A DNA stretch of 64,000 nt from Dyadobacter sp. CY345. Its GTDB lineage: Bacteria > Bacteroidota > Bacteroidia > Cytophagales > Spirosomataceae. Position 1 is the first letter of the stretch, and each line of letters starts with the position of its first letter. A program made the translations under genes and the position numbers. This document shows positions 45,555-57,413 of this stretch, one piece after another. The stretch is from positions 806,001 to 870,000 of the forward strand of contig NZ_JAKFFS010000001.1 of NCBI RefSeq assembly GCF_021502725.1. Reading direction: 5' to 3'. The notes beneath the pieces are model-generated. The model did no database searches. It saw only the letters and a program-made list of their open reading frames with translations, and was not told the DNA's origin.

Positions 45555-48500
45555 ATGACTAAACCCGCAAAAAGAGGCATCAATGGATTGTTTATCGTAT
45601 TTGGATTAATTGTCATTGCTTTCAGTGCTTTTCAGTTCAGCGAGCCCGATTCGCTGAAACTCAAAAAAAACTCCCGAATTATCCTGCTGGGAGGAAACCT
45701 AGGGTCGAGGATGATGAACTACGGACATTTTGAAACTGAGATGCAGGTTCGATATCCCGACAGTCTGCTTTATATCAGAAATATGTGCGACGGTGGCGAC
45801 ACGCCTGGATTTCGTCCACATGCCAGCAGAAATTTACCCTGGGCATTTCCGGGAGCTGAAAAATTTCAGACAGAATATGCTAAAAATTCAAACAGTGAAG
45901 GTCATTTCGAATCTCCGGATGAATGGATTACGAGGCTGAAAACAGATATCATCATTGCCTTTTTTGGATATAGCGAATCGTTTCAGGGAAAAGAAGGATT
46001 GGCCAACTACAAAGCTGAGCTTGATGCATTTATCAAACATACGTTAAGTCAAAAGTACAATGGCGTCACGCCGCCTCAGTTAGCCATCGTTTCACCGATA
46101 GCGTTTGAAGATTTGTCAGCAAAATTTGATCTTCCAAACGGGAAGAAGGAAAACGAAAATCTTTCCCTCTATGCAAAGGCAATGAAGGAAGTTGCCGATC
46201 AAAATAAGGTGCTTTTCGTAGACGCATTTACGCCTTCACAGAAATGGTATGCTGAAAGTAAAGCTGATCTGACAATTGACGGATCGCAGCTAAATGAGGA
46301 AGGTTATAAAAAACTGGCTCTTTTACTTTCTGATAAGGTTTTTGGAAAAGCTTTGCCGAAAGCAGAGGCGAACCGAAACCTGGTTCACGATGCTGTTCTT
46401 GAAAAAAACTGGATGTGGCATAACGATTATAAAATTCCAAACGGTGTGCATGTTTACGGTCGCCGTTATAATCCGTTCGGACAGGATAATTATCCGGCGG
46501 AAATTAACAAAATCCGTGAGCTGACCGCCATTCGCGATCAGGCTGTCTGGCTTGCTGCTTCAAAAGGAGAAAAGCTGGATTTGGCTGCCGCTGATAAAAA
46601 TACTTCGCCTTTGCCGCAGGTTAAAACGAATTATAATCCGGAGAAAAACGGAAGTCTGGAATATCTGTATGGCGAGGATGCATTGAAAAAACTGAAAGTG
46701 CCGGAAGGATATAAAATCGAGCTTTTTGCATCAGAAGAACAATTTCCTGATTTAGCAAAACCGATGCAAATGTCTTTTGATAACAAAGGAAGGCTTTGGG
46801 TTTCCACGATGCCTAGTTACCCGCATTACAAGCCGGGAGACTCAAAACCAAACGATAAAATTATCATTTTTGAAGATACAAACGGAGACGGAAAGGCAGA
46901 TAAACAAACTGTTTTCGCTGACGGATTACATCTTCCATTGGGTTTTGAGATAGCAAAAGAAGGTGTTTACGTTTCCCAGGGAACCAATCTTAAAATCTTG
47001 ATGGATACTAATGGTGATGGTAAGGCAGACAAAAGTGAAATTTTGTTAAGCGGTTTTGATGATCATGATACCCATCATAACAGCCATGCTTTTACGGTGG
47101 ATCCGTCGGGTGCAATTTATTCTGGTGAAGGTGTTTTTCTTCATACGAATATTGAAACTTCGTACGGAACGGTGCGGGCAACAAACGGTGGATTTTACAG
47201 ATATGCACCGCAGCTTAAAAAACTTGAACGCACGGCTCAGCTTTCCATCCCAAACCCCTGGGGTATAGCGTTCGATGATTGGGGGCAGCCATTTTTTGCA
47301 GAAACTTCCAGTCCGGATGTTCGTTGGATGATGCCGGGGTCTGTATTGCCTAGATATGGCGAATATACCCATAAGTCCGCGCAGCTGGTCGAAGAAGCAC
47401 ATCGCGTCCGCCCGACTTCCGGATTGGAATTTGTGTCAAGCCGCCATTTTCCGGATGATATTCAGGGAGATTTTCTGATCAATAATACCATTGGTTTTTT
47501 AGGTATGAAAGAACATACGCTGACAGATGACGGAACCGGATATGCAAGTAAACATCGTGCCGATCTTGTTGTCAGCGAAGACAGAAATTTCCGGCCTGTT
47601 GATATGGAATTCGCGCCAGACGGCTCTCTCTACCTGATCGACTGGCACAATATCCTGATCGGGCATATGCAGCATAACGCACGTGACCCTTTGAGGGATC
47701 ATTCACACGGAAGAATCTACCGGATTACTTATCTTTCAAGGCCGTTGGTAAAACCCGCAAAAGTAGATGGGGCAAGTATCGAAGAACTTTTTGAAAATCT
47801 TAAATTGCCAGAGTATCGCACCCGATACAGAACACGTCGCGAGTTGCGGGGAAGGGATGTAAATCAGGTTTTAACAAAACTGAATACCTGGGTTGCCAGT
47901 CTGGATAAAAATGATCCGCGTTATGAGCATCATTTACTGGAAGGTTTGTGGGTGAGCTGGGGTATGGATAAAGTGGATCAAAAACTTTTGAAACAGGTAC
48001 TTAAAGCAAAAGATTACCATGCGAGAGCGGCTGCGGTTAATGTAGTGCGTTACACGGGGCATCAGGTTCCCGATCAGGCAGCTTTGTTGATGCAGGCGGC
48101 GAAGGATGAAAACAGCCGTGTCAGGCTTGCGGCAATTGTGGCAGCGTCCTGGATCGGAAAGGAAAAAGGATTGCCGATTCTGGAGGAAGCTAAGAAAAAG
48201 CCATTGGACGACTGGTCTATTCACGCATACGAAACGGCAGTTGCACATTTAAATGGTGTCGGTGTAAAAAAGGAAAAAGAGGTGATTGTAAAATCGACAC
48301 TTAAAGGAAAAGAACTCGAACTTTTTAATACAGGTAAAGGCATATATGCCAAGGAAGGTTACTGCACCACGTGCCATCAGCCTGACGGTAAGGGATTAAC
48401 TGCTTCGGGTTTCCCTCCTTTAACTGCCAATAAGTGGGTTTTAGGTAGTGAAGATCGTCTGATAAAACTGGCTTTAAAAGGACTATTGGGACCGATCGAA

Positions 48501-48725
48501 GTAAGTGGCAAAAAGTATCCGGGACAAGTTCCGATGACACCATTTGGCGGACTTTTGAACGATGAGGAAATGGCAGCAGTGTTGACTTATGTCCGGAATT
48601 CCTTTGGAAATCAGGGCTCTGCAATTCTTCCGGAACGCGTTAAAAAGGTAAGAGCAGCAACGGAAAGTAAGCAGGATTTTTACTCTCCGGATCAATTGCT
48701 GAAAGAACATCCTATGGAAAAATAA
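45555..48725 (+). CDS. SGNH-like / PVC-type dehydrogenase propeller / HEAT / cytochrome c fusion
   Basis: The 1,056-residue protein has a membrane-anchor or signal segment at residues 11-28. An SGNH-hydrolase-like domain follows (about 38-265, with ILLGGNLGSRM, AFFGYSESF and a late DGSQLNEEGY). A six-bladed propeller of the PVC membrane-bound dehydrogenase type comes next (about 375-730: PEGYKIELFASEEQFPDLAK, DTNGDGKAD twice, SRHFPDDIQGDFLINN, PVDMEFAPDGSLYLIDWHN), then HEAT-like repeats (about 780-910). It ends with a cytochrome c domain with CTTCH at 937-941 and a candidate distal Met in VPMTPF (994). It probably oxidises a sugar or alcohol in the periplasm and passes electrons through its haem. 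The gene follows the ThuA-like gene. Confidence 0.88.
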   Translation: MTKPAKRGINGLFIVFGLIVIAFSAFQFSEPDSLKLKKNSRIILLGGNLGSRMMNYGHFETEMQVRYPDSLLYIRNMCDGGDTPGFRPHASRNLPWAFPGAEKFQTEYAKNSNSEGHFESPDEWITRLKTDIIIAFFGYSESFQGKEGLANYKAELDAFIKHTLSQKYNGVTPPQLAIVSPIAFEDLSAKFDLPNGKKENENLSLYAKAMKEVADQNKVLFVDAFTPSQKWYAESKADLTIDGSQLNEEGYKKLALLLSDKVFGKALPKAEANRNLVHDAVLEKNWMWHNDYKIPNGVHVYGRRYNPFGQDNYPAEINKIRELTAIRDQAVWLAASKGEKLDLAAADKNTSPLPQVKTNYNPEKNGSLEYLYGEDALKKLKVPEGYKIELFASEEQFPDLAKPMQMSFDNKGRLWVSTMPSYPHYKPGDSKPNDKIIIFEDTNGDGKADKQTVFADGLHLPLGFEIAKEGVYVSQGTNLKILMDTNGDGKADKSEILLSGFDDHDTHHNSHAFTVDPSGAIYSGEGVFLHTNIETSYGTVRATNGGFYRYAPQLKKLERTAQLSIPNPWGIAFDDWGQPFFAETSSPDVRWMMPGSVLPRYGEYTHKSAQLVEEAHRVRPTSGLEFVSSRHFPDDIQGDFLINNTIGFLGMKEHTLTDDGTGYASKHRADLVVSEDRNFRPVDMEFAPDGSLYLIDWHNILIGHMQHNARDPLRDHSHGRIYRITYLSRPLVKPAKVDGASIEELFENLKLPEYRTRYRTRRELRGRDVNQVLTKLNTWVASLDKNDPRYEHHLLEGLWVSWGMDKVDQKLLKQVLKAKDYHARAAAVNVVRYTGHQVPDQAALLMQAAKDENSRVRLAAIVAASWIGKEKGLPILEEAKKKPLDDWSIHAYETAVAHLNGVGVKKEKEVIVKSTLKGKELELFNTGKGIYAKEGYCTTCHQPDGKGLTASGFPPLTANKWVLGSEDRLIKLALKGLLGPIEVSGKKYPGQVPMTPFGGLLNDEEMAAVLTYVRNSFGNQGSAILPERVKKVRAATESKQDFYSPDQLLKEHPMEK

Positions 48726-48742
48726 CAATATAGGTTTTATAC

Positions 48743-48786
48743 AAAAAACGCGGTTGTCTGATCATTTCAGACAGCCGCGTTTTTTT
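48743..48786 (+). terminator. Terminator after the dehydrogenase-cytochrome fusion gene
   Basis: An A-rich arm ending CGCGGTTGTCTG (to 48760) pairs with CAGACAGCCGCG (48769-48780) through one G-U, then T7. Confidence 0.93.
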
Positions 48787-49142
48787 GTATTTATCTGAAT
48801 GTTATTCAAAAGCTATGGGATTAAATATATCTGGGGAATTTCGTAAATCAGCAATTCAAATCTCGACTTGTCCAAAGTCCAGGAATATCAGGCGACCGGT
48901 ATGCAATTATAATTATTGATCTTATTTTATTCTTTTTCCCATGAAAAAGCCGGATTATGCCGATTGGAATAATAATTCAGTGTTGGAATGTTATTTTTAA
49001 TTTTCATAAAAATGGGTGGTATTACAGAATTGGAAATCGACTGATTATTAGCTCTTTGTATATTAAAAATCAGATAATCAAAAAAGAGGTAAAGTACAGG
49101 AATCTATCTTCAAACGAAGTAGGAAAAAAGGCAGGAAAAGCG

Positions 49143-49186
49143 TATCTTTGTATGTTTAAAAAGCCCCTGGATGGGCACTTTTTATC
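49143..49186 (+). promoter_or_regulatory. gyrB promoter -7 box and leader hairpin
   Basis: TATCTTTG (49143-49150) fits the -7 consensus, 55 nt before gyrB. The leader can fold as AAAAAGCCC (49158-49166) with GGGCACTTTTT (49173-49183), with a 2-nt bulge. The fold is weak and may be chance or a regulatory hairpin. Confidence 0.4.
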
Positions 49187-49190
49187 GTAG

Positions 49191-51161
<1,971 letters not shown>

Positions 51162-51187
51162 CAGTCAGCTCTCGTCGCGAGTTAGAG

Positions 51188-51228
51188 AAAAACGGATGGC
51201 TGACTATGTTCAGTCGTCCGTTTTTTTT
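51188..51228 (+). terminator. Terminator after gyrB
   Basis: AAAAACGGATGGCTGA pairs with TCAGTCGTCCGTTTTT through two G-U pairs, followed by a T8 run. Confidence 0.85.
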
Positions 51229-51333
51229 GAGAAAGAATTAACAAAAACTTCATCATACTAAAAACAATACATAATTAGATTCGTTGCATTTTGGGACACA
51301 CGAATAGCGCGGATTGTTTAAATTCATTACCTT

Positions 51334-53640
51334 ATGCCTGATCATACCGACCCGATAACCAATAGCGAAAAAAGAGGAAGACTTTCTGGTCTGTTTTCAT
51401 TTTTTAAAAACCCAAAAGAAACAACCATGGACGACACAAAGCTTGTAAGTCCTACTGAAAAGGTGAATTCCCTGGTTCAGCAGAGCGATTTTATCAGTCG
51501 TGACCTTAGCTGGCTCAAATTCAACGACCGGGTATTGGATCAGGCGCAAAATGAGGAAAGAAATTTATTCGACCGATTAAAGTTTCTGGCAATAACCTCC
51601 TCTAATCTCGATGAGTTTTTGTCGATCCGTCTGGGTAGTTTGTATAACTATCTTGACTACGGAAAGGAGCGTGTAGATTATTCAGGATTGAGAGAAATTC
51701 CATTCAGGAAAATGCTCATGAAAGAGCTGCACGAATTTGTCCGTTTGCAGAACGCTTGTTATACCGATCAACTTCAACCTCTTTTCGCTCAACACGGTTT
51801 TCGTGTTGTTGGTATGGAGGATATGGTTGGAGAGGAGAAAGCGGAAATCGAGCAGTATTTTGAGCGAACGGTTTATCCGATGTTGACGCCTATGTTGTTC
51901 GACTATACACATGCTTTCCCTGTTTTGCTTGCGAAAGTTCTGGTGTTGGGCGTGATAACGCAGGTAAAGGGTACTTCCTCCGAAGAAGATAGGAAATTGT
52001 CTTTTGTTCAGCTTCCGCTTAATCTTCCTCGTTTTTATGTGATTGAGCGCGATAATGAGATTCTTTTTCTGCCTATTGAAAAAATAGTCAGAGCGCATAT
52101 TTACAAATTATATCGCAACGTCGATATCGTCTCGACCAACCTATTCAGAATCATCAGAAACGGAGATTTTTCTCTGGAAGAAAGTGATGATATGGAATCT
52201 GATTTCATCGACGAGATTAAGCAGAAAATTAAGAACCGTCGCCTGGGTCGCGTCGTCAGCGTTGCAATTGAACCGGATACAAACCCCGATCTTTTTAATT
52301 TAATAAAAAAGAGATGGGAAATTGACGACTATAATGTTTTTAAAGTTGAAGGACTGATTGATTACACCTCGCTTTGGGCCATTGTCAAACATCCTGAATT
52401 TAAGGATCAGATTCCCCCGATACATCCGCCAGTACCACCGCTAGGATTGGAAAGAGAAAGAATTCCTGATGTTTTTGAGGCGATGAAAGAAAGAGATATT
52501 CTTTTACATCATCCATATAACAATTTTGAACCAGTGCTTCAGTTGCTGGAACAAGCCGCTGATGATCCGAAAGTACTCTCGATTAAGTTAACGATTTACC
52601 GTCTCGCGAAAAATTCCCGTGTTACAGATGCCTTGTTGCGTGCTGCCGAAAACGGGAAACACGTAGCAGTTCTGTTCGAAGTAAAGGCGAGATTCGATGA
52701 AGAAAATAACATTCGTGAAGCGCAGCGTCTGCAAAAAGCTGGCTGTTTTGTGATATACGGTATTGGTCAGTTGAAAACGCATACCAAGTTGCTGCTTATC
52801 GTTCGTAACGAAGGAAATCGCGTGTTACGTTATGCGCATTTATCAAGCGGTAACTACAATGAGGATACTTCGAGGTTATATACTGATACCGGTTTGCTGA
52901 CTACAAACGAAGAATATACCCAGGATATTTCTGAGTTTTTCAATGTTATTACCGGTCATTCCAGCCCGACAGAGTATCAGAATCTGATCACAGCGCCGCG
53001 TTATATGCGGAATAAACTAATTGAGTTAATTCGTAAGGAGGCTGAAAATGCGAAAGCAGGCTTGCCTTGTGGAATTTGTATCAAAATAAATTCGCTGGAA
53101 GACAAGGAGACAATTCAGGAACTTTACACGGCTTCACAAGCTGGCGTGCCTGTTCGGCTGATCGTGCGTGGGATGTGTTGCCTGCGTCCTCGAAGAAAGG
53201 GGTTGAGCGAAAATATTTCAGTTCGTTCTTTGGTAGGAGATTTTCTTGAACACTCCAGAATATTCTATTTTCATCAGAACGGTGACCCGCTTGTTTACGG
53301 TGGCAGCGCAGATGCGATGGTTCGTAGTTTTGACCGTCGTATTGAATCGCTTTTCAAATTGGTTGATATTCGTGTCAAACAGGAGGCCATTCACATTTTG
53401 TATTTCAGTTTATTGGATAATGTGAATGCCTATGAAATGCAGGAAGATGGTACTTACATCAAATGCCTGGAACCAGATGAAGCGCCTTTGAATATCCACA
53501 AGGCATTTTTTGATGTGACGCTGGAAGATGTTTTGAAAGTAAAACTTTTTGTGCCGGATCAAAAGCCGGCTGATACGATTGTTGAGGATTTAGCAAGACA
53601 GCAACAGTCCGCAGAATCCGAACAGCAGATTTGTGAATAA
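51334..53640 (+). CDS. ppk1: Polyphosphate kinase 1
   Basis: The 768-residue protein matches PPK1: N-domain FISRDLSWLKFNDRVLDQAQ and LAITSSNLDEFLSIR, and H-domain TPMLFDYTHAFPVL. The two phospholipase-D-like C-domains follow with SIKLTIYRLAKNSRV, the autophosphorylated His in LKTHTKLLLIV (His483), LSSGNYNE and FHQNGDPLVYGGSADAM. It makes inorganic polyphosphate from ATP reversibly and is membrane-associated or cytoplasmic. The first 30-40 residues are polar and poorly conserved; an internal Met (MDDTKLV) about residue 32 is an alternative start. The gene is single, between terminators, convergent with murF-alr. Confidence 0.96.
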   Translation: MPDHTDPITNSEKRGRLSGLFSFFKNPKETTMDDTKLVSPTEKVNSLVQQSDFISRDLSWLKFNDRVLDQAQNEERNLFDRLKFLAITSSNLDEFLSIRLGSLYNYLDYGKERVDYSGLREIPFRKMLMKELHEFVRLQNACYTDQLQPLFAQHGFRVVGMEDMVGEEKAEIEQYFERTVYPMLTPMLFDYTHAFPVLLAKVLVLGVITQVKGTSSEEDRKLSFVQLPLNLPRFYVIERDNEILFLPIEKIVRAHIYKLYRNVDIVSTNLFRIIRNGDFSLEESDDMESDFIDEIKQKIKNRRLGRVVSVAIEPDTNPDLFNLIKKRWEIDDYNVFKVEGLIDYTSLWAIVKHPEFKDQIPPIHPPVPPLGLERERIPDVFEAMKERDILLHHPYNNFEPVLQLLEQAADDPKVLSIKLTIYRLAKNSRVTDALLRAAENGKHVAVLFEVKARFDEENNIREAQRLQKAGCFVIYGIGQLKTHTKLLLIVRNEGNRVLRYAHLSSGNYNEDTSRLYTDTGLLTTNEEYTQDISEFFNVITGHSSPTEYQNLITAPRYMRNKLIELIRKEAENAKAGLPCGICIKINSLEDKETIQELYTASQAGVPVRLIVRGMCCLRPRRKGLSENISVRSLVGDFLEHSRIFYFHQNGDPLVYGGSADAMVRSFDRRIESLFKLVDIRVKQEAIHILYFSLLDNVNAYEMQEDGTYIKCLEPDEAPLNIHKAFFDVTLEDVLKVKLFVPDQKPADTIVEDLARQQQSAESEQQICE

Positions 53641-53657
53641 AAAATATTGATATTAAA

Positions 53658-53699
53658 CAAAAGCCGCTCAGATTTTAATTTGAGCGGCTTTTGTTTTTT
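53658..53699. terminator. Bidirectional terminator between ppk1 and murF-alr
   Basis: CAAAAGCCGCTCA (53658-53670) and TGAGCGGCTTTTG (53681-53693) form a perfect 13-bp stem with a 10-nt loop, serving the convergent genes. Confidence 0.92.
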
Positions 53700-53700
53700 A

Positions 53701-56172
53701 TTATTCTTTAAAAAATACCCTTTTAACTCTTTCTCCGATACCTGTCAATATTTCATAAGGTATAGTTCCGATCCGACTTGACAGATCAGTGATTGGAACT
53801 TCATTGCCAAAGATAATCACTTCATCGCCTTCTTCTACTATTGCTCTGGTTACATCGATCATCGTCATGTCCATGCAGACATTACCAATCGTCGCACATA
53901 AAGTCCCGTTAACATAAACTTGGCCGATTCCGTTTCCTAATCCCCGGTCATATCCGTCTGCATAACCAATCGCCAATGTTGCGATGGCAGAATCATGACT
54001 AACCAAACCTCGTCTGCTGTAACCCACAGTTTCACCGGCGGAAAGATATTTTATCTGGGAAACAACCGTTTTTAATGTTCCTACGGGCTGTAAGAAATGT
54101 TGTTGTTGTCCTGTCGCCTCAACTCCATATAAGCCAATTCCCAGTCGAACCATATCCAGTTTAAAATCAGGGAAACGTACAATTCCGGCAGAATTTAAGA
54201 TATGTTTAGTTACCTTATAACCCAAAGCCTCCTCAATTTTCGAAGCGCCTTTGATAAATCTTTCATATTGCAAAAGAGAGAAATTGTTGTGAATTCCCTC
54301 ATCTGCGCCAACCAGATGACTAAAAACCGTGGAAACTTTTATAGAAGGATTAGAAGAAAGCTTCTGACATAACCAATCATAATCATCTTCGACAAATCCA
54401 AGTCTGTGCATGCCGGTGTCCAGTTTCAAATGAACAGGAGGAATCTCTGACGAATTATTTTTTCGATTGACAAACTCAATCCAATCTGTCAGTATTCGTT
54501 TGCTGTATATTTCCGGTTCAAGATGATATTGCAAAAGCGTATCGAATGTGGGTGCCGTAGAATTCATCACCATAATAGGTAACGTAATTCCGCTCTGCCG
54601 CAAAGAAACACCTTCATCCGCATAGGCAACGCCGAGATAATCAACACGATGATATTGCAGTAAATTGGCTACTTCTGAACTTCCGCTTCCATAGGCGAAA
54701 GCTTTAACCATCACCATTATCTTTGTATCCGAACCGATTTTCGACCGGTAAAAATTTAGGTTGTGGGTCAATGCGTCAAGATTTATTTCAAGAACTGTTC
54801 CGTGCAATTTTTGTTGAATACGATGGACGATTTTTTCAAATGAAAACGTCCTGGCACCTTTTACTAATACCAGACTATCGGTCAATGAGCTGAAGGGAAA
54901 TGCTTTAAGAAAAGCATCGGTGTCTTTGTAAAACTTAGTTTCAGAAATATCAAATTGATTAACCTGCAGGCTGATTTCCGGGCCGATGCCAATAAGGCGG
55001 TCAATCTTTTTCTCTCGCAATAATTGGGCAATGATGCCATACAATTCTGCTGGTGCTTGTCCGGATTGTAATACGTCAGAAAGGATAACGGTTCTGTGAC
55101 TACGCTGTTCCTGTTGTGATAAAAAGTTGAGCGCCATCGTTAATCCTTGCAGGTCATTGTTGTAGGTATCATCAATGACGTAACAATTATTAATTCCTTC
55201 TTTCAATTCCAAACGCATCGAGACGGGGCGCAATGTCAGTATCCTTTTTTGAATAACCGATGGCATCAGGCCGAAGTCGAGTAAAAAGACGATACAATGT
55301 GTCAGGTTCTCAAGAGAAGCGTCGTCCCGGAAAACGGTTTCAAATTGGAGGTTTCCAAAAATGCCATCGAGTTTTATGATGGTATTGTCCTTGTGAGATT
55401 CAAATGTAACGTTGATATCTGCGTCTGCCTGGCTTCCCCATGTAATTGTTTTCAGGAAGGGGTTAACCGGACGAAGGATTAATTGAATTTCTTCATCAAC
55501 CTCCGTATAATCCTTGCAATAGATTAATGATTTGACTTTTGTAAAAAGACGAAGCTTTTCTGTAATTTTTTGTTTGCGGCTACGAAATCCATCATCATGC
55601 GCAGAACCGATATTTGTAAAAATTCCGACTGTCGGATTGATAACCGGCTGCAGATATTCCATCTCATGCGCACGGGAGACTCCTGCTTCAAAAATGGCAA
55701 ACGTATGTTCTTTCTTCAAATTCCACACAGAAAGCGGAACACCGATTTGCGAATTATAACTTTTAGGACTTGCAACGACACGTTGGTCAGGTGCAATTAA
55801 TTGCGCCAGCCATTCCTTCACAATCGTTTTCCCGTTACTTCCGACAATTCCCAAAACAGGTATTGAAAAATGGCTGCGATGCTCAGTACCGATTTTTTGC
55901 AGCGCACGAATGCTTGAAACGACAACCCAAACGGTCGCATTTTTCCAGGACTTGATATCTTTACGCAGCTTGTCATTCACCGAAGCTTCTTCTACAACAA
56001 ATTCCCTTACTCCTTTTCGATAAAGCTCTTTTAAATACTGGTGACCATCGTGTCGCTCACCTTTGATGGCAAAGAATATGCTTTGTTCGGGGAAAGAAAG
56101 CTGGCGGCTATCAGTTAACAGGTAAGTCGCTGTTGTTTGTACGGATGTGGTGGTATTTTCAGTCAGAGTCAT
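53701..56172 (-). CDS. Bifunctional MurF-like ligase / alanine racemase
   Basis: The start at 56172 is chosen because the earlier in-frame ATG at 56196 lies inside the promoter -7 box; this gives 823 residues. The N-half is MurF (TDSRQLSFPEQSIFFAIKG, P-loop GSNGKT at about 111-116, VIDDTYNNDLQGLTMAL). It adds D-Ala-D-Ala to the UDP-MurNAc-tripeptide. The C-half from about residue 455 is a PLP alanine racemase (LEINLDALTHNLNFYRS, PLP Lys in VMVKAFAYGSG, LKLDTGMHRLGF, the YSRRG tyrosine loop and IATLAIGYADGYDR). It supplies D-alanine. The fusion is known across Bacteroidota and joins two steps of peptidoglycan precursor synthesis in the cytoplasm. Confidence 0.95.
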   Translation of the reverse strand: MTLTENTTTSVQTTATYLLTDSRQLSFPEQSIFFAIKGERHDGHQYLKELYRKGVREFVVEEASVNDKLRKDIKSWKNATVWVVVSSIRALQKIGTEHRSHFSIPVLGIVGSNGKTIVKEWLAQLIAPDQRVVASPKSYNSQIGVPLSVWNLKKEHTFAIFEAGVSRAHEMEYLQPVINPTVGIFTNIGSAHDDGFRSRKQKITEKLRLFTKVKSLIYCKDYTEVDEEIQLILRPVNPFLKTITWGSQADADINVTFESHKDNTIIKLDGIFGNLQFETVFRDDASLENLTHCIVFLLDFGLMPSVIQKRILTLRPVSMRLELKEGINNCYVIDDTYNNDLQGLTMALNFLSQQEQRSHRTVILSDVLQSGQAPAELYGIIAQLLREKKIDRLIGIGPEISLQVNQFDISETKFYKDTDAFLKAFPFSSLTDSLVLVKGARTFSFEKIVHRIQQKLHGTVLEINLDALTHNLNFYRSKIGSDTKIMVMVKAFAYGSGSSEVANLLQYHRVDYLGVAYADEGVSLRQSGITLPIMVMNSTAPTFDTLLQYHLEPEIYSKRILTDWIEFVNRKNNSSEIPPVHLKLDTGMHRLGFVEDDYDWLCQKLSSNPSIKVSTVFSHLVGADEGIHNNFSLLQYERFIKGASKIEEALGYKVTKHILNSAGIVRFPDFKLDMVRLGIGLYGVEATGQQQHFLQPVGTLKTVVSQIKYLSAGETVGYSRRGLVSHDSAIATLAIGYADGYDRGLGNGIGQVYVNGTLCATIGNVCMDMTMIDVTRAIVEEGDEVIIFGNEVPITDLSSRIGTIPYEILTGIGERVKRVFFKE

Positions 56173-56193
56173 TCCAATGGTATTTGCAAAGCG

Positions 56194-56201
56194 CAAAGGT
56201 A
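56194..56201 (-). promoter_or_regulatory. Promoter -7 element TACCTTTG of murF-alr
   Basis: On the minus strand TACCTTTG (56201-56194) fits the -7 consensus, 21 nt before the chosen ATG (56172). No -33 TTG at the expected distance was found. Confidence 0.5.
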
Positions 56202-56276
56202 TTAAAGAATGATGTTTTTGTACGGTATTTTTATATAATTTGAGCGGCTGGTAAATTGATTAAGAACAGACCGGTT

Positions 56277-57356
56277 TTACATCCATTTTTTTGCCTTAAA
56301 ATATAAAATCATACCTACGGTAACAATCGCCATTACGCCCCAGGTGTAATAGTATCCATTTGGATTTTTTAACTCTGGCATATTGTCAAAGTTCATTCCG
56401 TAAACACCAACGATGAAGGTTAAAGGCATGAAAATAGCCGAAAAAATGGTCAGCGTTTTCATCACAGCATTCATGCGGTTGCTGATTGTTGAAAGATGGA
56501 CATCAGCCAAACTGGCCAGAAGTTCCCGGTAAGAATCCACCGTATCCAGCGCCTGCATGGTATGATCGTATAAATCACGATAGTATGGAACGACTTCCTT
56601 ACTTATCAAAGAATTGTCTTCACGAATTAGTTGGTTAATCATATCACGAAGTGGCCAGATTGCCCTTCTCACGAAAGTGAGTTCTCTTTTTAAAGCATAT
56701 AAGTCGTTCAGAGATTCTCTTTTTGAACCGCTGATGATACTTTCTTCGACCAGATCAAGCTTTTCTCCAAACTTTTCAAGCACAAGAAAATAGTTATCCA
56801 CGATCACATCCATGAGTGCAAAAGCAAGATAATCTGTCCCATTTCGACGTGTTTTTCCGACAGATGCATTTAGACGATCAATTACCGGGCTGAAAATATC
56901 ATTCGACCTTTCTTCCTGAAACGAGATAAGATAATTTTTCCCGGCAACGAAACTTACATGTTCAGAAGAAATCTCCAGAGGCTCTTCTGAATCTACATGA
57001 AGCATTTTTAGGGTCAAAAATATATAGCCAGTATCATAAACTTCCAGTTTCGGCTTATGTTCTGTATTGACAATGTCTTCAAGAATCAGTGGATGGAGGT
57101 TATATAAGTTTCCAATTTTGCCGACCAATGCCGTTTCATGAATTCCATCAACATCCAACCAGGTAATATGTGGTTCTATATTTGGATTCGCCGCACATTC
57201 TGCAAGACTCGTGACAGCTTCATTTTTATAGAATTTCTCACTGTATTGAATTTTTCGAATCTTGGTTTTTAACTCATTTTCAGGCCCGATGTATGTTAAA
57301 GTACCTGGTGACGTTAATAAATTCTCCCGTTTTGGACGATGCTTTCGTTTCGACAT
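56277..57356 (-). CDS. corA: CorA-family magnesium/cobalt transporter
   Basis: The 359-residue protein has the CorA plan. A large cytoplasmic funnel (NIEPHITWLDVDGIHETALV, LEDIVNTEHKPKLEVY, LISFQEERSNDIF) is followed by long helices with RRAIWPLRDMINQLI. Two C-terminal membrane segments close the protein, with the signature YGMNFDNMPE at about residue 318 between them and a lysine-rich end (AKKW). CorA pentamers let Mg2+ (also Co2+, Ni2+) pass through the inner membrane. The gene is on the minus strand, 57 nt after the universal-stress gene, and may be co-transcribed with it. The signature loop is complete. Confidence 0.95.
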   Translation of the reverse strand: MSKRKHRPKRENLLTSPGTLTYIGPENELKTKIRKIQYSEKFYKNEAVTSLAECAANPNIEPHITWLDVDGIHETALVGKIGNLYNLHPLILEDIVNTEHKPKLEVYDTGYIFLTLKMLHVDSEEPLEISSEHVSFVAGKNYLISFQEERSNDIFSPVIDRLNASVGKTRRNGTDYLAFALMDVIVDNYFLVLEKFGEKLDLVEESIISGSKRESLNDLYALKRELTFVRRAIWPLRDMINQLIREDNSLISKEVVPYYRDLYDHTMQALDTVDSYRELLASLADVHLSTISNRMNAVMKTLTIFSAIFMPLTFIVGVYGMNFDNMPELKNPNGYYYTWGVMAIVTVGMILYFKAKKWM

Positions 57357-57413
57357 TCTGTTACAATGAGACGATATTACCTGGATGGATTGATAGTTTG
57401 GTCTTTGACCAGA

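Noticed and set aside
48957..49190. 77-codon open frame upstream of gyrB
   Set aside because: Composition is not protein-like, it covers the gyrB promoter box, and no ribosome site or homology is evident.
56173..56196. Upstream ATG of murF-alr
   Set aside because: It lies inside the TACCTTTG -7 box, so it would not be in the message.
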